NCBI GenBank assembly: GCA_040510075.1 | Contig: JBEVJT010000052.1 | Location: 1-24,018 of the forward strand | Reading direction: 5' to 3' | Length of the DNA: 24,018 nucleotides | Source: VAZQ01 sp040510075 | GTDB lineage: Bacteria; Pseudomonadota; Alphaproteobacteria; Rhizobiales; Xanthobacteraceae | Shown here: positions 22,623 to 24,018 of the stretch, one piece after another | Position numbering within the stretch: position 1 is the stretch's first letter | Layout of the letters: each line of letters opens with the position of its first letter | Notes under the pieces: generated by a model | Told to the model about the DNA's origin: nothing | The model's input: the letters and a program-made list of their open reading frames with translations, nothing else | Databases searched by the model: none | Position numbers and translations under genes: made by a program

Positions 22623-22643
22623 TCCGCGCGACGCGCCGGATCA
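22620..22643. terminator. Hairpin spanning the two convergent stop codons
   Basis: TGATCCG and CGGATCA form a perfect seven-base-pair stem extended by three further pairs beyond one bulged base. The first three bases are the stop of the cyclic-nucleotide-binding gene, and the last three are the stop of the oppositely oriented ferredoxin gene. It is a plausible bidirectional end signal, although no T-run follows on either side. Confidence 0.45.
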
Positions 22644-22976
22644 GTCATCGTAATCGTAGGTGAGTTCCCCTTCGAATTCTATCCACAGATCGTTGCCTTC
22701 CAGCCTGACCGGGTAATACAGCAAAGGCTTCTCGGCTTCGCCCATAAGCGCGCCGGTGCGCAGGTCCCATTGCCAGACGTGTTTGGTGCAGGTCAGGGTA
22801 CCCTCGTCGCACACGCCGGAATTTTCGAGCGGTTCCGCCATGTGCGGACAAAGCGGAGGAAATGCAACGAACTCGCCATCCGTCCTGGTGACGAGAACAC
22901 GCACGCCCTGGATGTCGACCCCGGTCAGAGACCCGCTCGAAACTTCGTCCGCAGAGCAAAGTCTCTGCCACCCCAA
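22641..22976 (-). CDS. Rieske [2Fe-2S] ferredoxin of an oxygenase (MsmC/TmoC-like)
   Basis: This 111-residue ferredoxin shuttles electrons from the reductase to the terminal oxygenase. The Rieske ligands are Cys43 and His45 (CPHMAEPL) and Cys63 and His66 (CTKHVWQWDL). A TTG at 22976 is chosen because GTGGGAG lies seven bases before it and the resulting start, MGWQRLCSADEV, is typical of these ferredoxins. No ATG occurs in frame between the end of the beta subunit gene and the domain, and an upstream frame extension (to 23087) would overlap that gene. The protein ends ELTYDYDD, an acidic tail. It follows the beta subunit gene by 34 bases on the same strand and converges with the reductase transcript. 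The size matches soluble Rieske ferredoxins of methanesulfonate or toluene monooxygenases. The domain call is firm and the substrate open. Confidence 0.9.
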   Translation of the reverse strand: MGWQRLCSADEVSSGSLTGVDIQGVRVLVTRTDGEFVAFPPLCPHMAEPLENSGVCDEGTLTCTKHVWQWDLRTGALMGEAEKPLLYYPVRLEGNDLWIEFEGELTYDYDD

Positions 22977-23010
22977 CGGGAAACTCCCACAGATAAACGA
23001 GCCGTGGCGA

Positions 23011-23520
23011 TCAGATCGGGTAATGGGAACCCTTATCGAGGCGCCGCGTGTCGAGGAATACATTGCGTTCCGAAAAGCGCGGACCATCCTCGCCCAGCCG
23101 GAAGCGGTCGTAATATTTTCCGATCAAGAAGAGTTGCGTCTCTCCCGAATCGATATGTGAGTTGATGCCGTCGAGCATGGTCCGATAGCACGCAAACGAG
23201 GTGGTGGCGGCGGCCTCTTGCAACGAGGGATCGAGCTCCACAGTGTAGTTGGTTGCGTGACGCATCAGGCGGCCATGATCGGTGTTATGGTTGGGCAGCA
23301 TCTCGATCATCGTTTTCAGCCCCGCCACGTCCTGCTCGTACCAGGTCATCCGCCGGCGGATTTCCGGGCTGTAGGTAGTGATCCGATATTTGAAGTCTGA
23401 GGTGCAGAGCCCGAGCCAGTCCGAGAACTTCTCGTCGTCGAGGAGCAGACAGGCACGGTAGATCACGTCCTGAATGGCACGTTCGATCGATTTCAATTCG
23501 GGCTTTGCCATGATGTTCAT
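23011..23520 (-). CDS. Rieske oxygenase beta (small) subunit, SnoaL/NTF2-like fold (MsmB-like)
   Basis: This 169-residue small subunit has the NTF2-like fold of ring-hydroxylating oxygenase beta subunits and stabilises the alpha subunit hexamer. Recognisable parts are RACLLLDDEKFSDWLGLC near the N-terminus, TSDFKYRITTYSPEIRRRMT, HGRLMRHATNYTVELD, and the C-terminal LFLIGKYYDRFRL...RFSERNVFLDTRRLDKGSHYPI. The ATG at 23520 has GGAAGG about five bases upstream; ATG 23511 is a possible alternative. It lies 37 bases after the alpha subunit stop and 34 bases ahead of the ferredoxin start, forming one operon. From memory, the sequence YSPEIR.MTW and the T-RHATxYTV pattern resemble methanesulfonate monooxygenase beta subunit MsmB more than aromatic dioxygenases, but I could not align them. 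Confidence 0.85.
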   Translation of the reverse strand: MNIMAKPELKSIERAIQDVIYRACLLLDDEKFSDWLGLCTSDFKYRITTYSPEIRRRMTWYEQDVAGLKTMIEMLPNHNTDHGRLMRHATNYTVELDPSLQEAAATTSFACYRTMLDGINSHIDSGETQLFLIGKYYDRFRLGEDGPRFSERNVFLDTRRLDKGSHYPI

Positions 23521-23557
23521 CTCGACCTTCCGTTGTCTTGCGCTCTGCTCGGCTAGA

Positions 23558-24018
23558 CTATTCGGCGGCGACCTGGGTACCGAAGAACGGATCGGAGGGA
23601 GACCGATCCATGCGCCGTGCCCACTCCGCGTAGAAGTGGCGCATTCCGATCTCGTCGTGGATGGTGTTGTCCTCGCGTCTGCCGTGCAAAATGTGCCGTG
23701 GTGTCGATCCTGGCCGCATGCTCACACCCTGGCCGGTAATACCGAGCAGATCTTCGTGCAGGTTGCGGCCGAACGGTCCCCAGATGGTGTTGTGGTCGCG
23801 CACGCGCTGGTCCTGCTCTTCCTGGGTGTCGCGCTTGAGTCCGAGGCCGCGAAACTCGATCATCACCCGGTCGGGACCCAGCGGTGTCATCGTGTCGACA
23901 CGCAGCGAGGAGCCGCGGATATTGTATGTCGCGCCCGGGAACAGATCGACCATCTTCCAACCATTGCGGGGCATCCCCGGGAACGACAGCACGCGGTCGC
24001 TCGCTCCCTGATAGGCGT
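23558..24018 (-). CDS. Rieske oxygenase alpha (large) subunit, C-terminal part only (MsmA-like)
   Basis: Only about 152 C-terminal residues are visible; the frame is open at the right edge of the window. The part begins AYQGASDRVL and contains LFPGATYNIRGSS, then RVMIEFRGLGLKRDTQEEQD, NTIWGPFGRNLHEDLLGITG and ILHGRREDNTIHDEIGMRHF followed by YAEWARRM. The WGPFGRNLHED, DE and RHFYAEW elements are standard for the catalytic domain of ring-hydroxylating oxygenase alpha subunits. The Rieske domain and the iron-binding histidine pair lie outside the window, so catalytic competence cannot be checked. It heads the minus-strand transcript alpha-beta-ferredoxin. Together with the reductase and the NitT/TauT transporter, it resembles the methanesulfonate monooxygenase arrangement (MsmA is about 414 residues). 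Another small sulfonate or an aromatic substrate remains possible. Confidence 0.88.
   Translation of the reverse strand, partial: AYQGASDRVLSFPGMPRNGWKMVDLFPGATYNIRGSSLRVDTMTPLGPDRVMIEFRGLGLKRDTQEEQDQRVRDHNTIWGPFGRNLHEDLLGITGQGVSMRPGSTPRHILHGRREDNTIHDEIGMRHFYAEWARRMDRSPSDPFFGTQVAAE

Noticed and set aside
22977..23087. N-terminal extension of the Rieske ferredoxin
   Set aside because: It reads through the end of the beta subunit gene and lacks similarity to ferredoxin N-termini; TTG 22976 has a better context.

Overview
The window is about 60% GC, densely coded and free of tRNA, rRNA, CRISPR or insertion sequences. The gene families, the paired metY/CoA-binding genes and a characteristic TGTAGCC...GAGCGAAGCG...ATCCGGGCTAC palindromic intergenic repeat (15916-15988) suggest an alphaproteobacterium of the Rhizobiales, probably Bradyrhizobium-like. 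This is inference from gene content, not a taxonomic search.

Left end (1-3257, minus strand): a NitT/TauT-type ABC importer cassette in the order permease, ATPase, permease, ATPase, with the last gene running off the window. Next (3451-5383, plus): an O-acetylhomoserine sulfhydrylase and a small CoA-binding protein. Then (5439-10275, minus): an outer-membrane locus with a DUF2946-like protein, a TonB-dependent receptor with a proline-rich N-terminus, a secreted beta-propeller and a small exported protein.

Centre (10518-14697, minus): a GcvT-like folate-binding protein, a PanB-like enzyme, a SoxC-type molybdenum sulfite/sulfur dehydrogenase and a single-heme cytochrome c, divergent from a LysR-type regulator (14920-15885). 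No SoxXYZAB genes are present.

Right end (16144-24018): a substrate-binding protein followed by a second permease-ATPase-permease-ATPase cassette in the same order as the left one, then a ferredoxin reductase and a cyclic-nucleotide-binding-domain protein on the plus strand. These converge on a Rieske ferredoxin and the beta and (partial) alpha subunits of a Rieske oxygenase on the minus strand. The set resembles the four-part methanesulfonate monooxygenase MsmABCD with its transporter, although the substrate cannot be read from sequence.

The genes fit an organosulfonate/C1 island. Sulfonate would be imported, split by the Rieske oxygenase to an aldehyde and sulfite, the sulfite oxidised by the SoxC-cytochrome pair, and C1 units possibly handled by the folate-linked GcvT- and PanB-like enzymes. 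This pathway is inference. The most striking direct observation is that both ABC cassettes encode two unlike ATPases with complementary defects: one has an LSSGM/ISSGM signature and an intact H-loop histidine, the other an LSGGM signature and Ser/Thr in place of that histidine. That predicts heterodimeric importers with one degenerate and one consensus ATP site. No gene-free stretch exceeds 300 bases.
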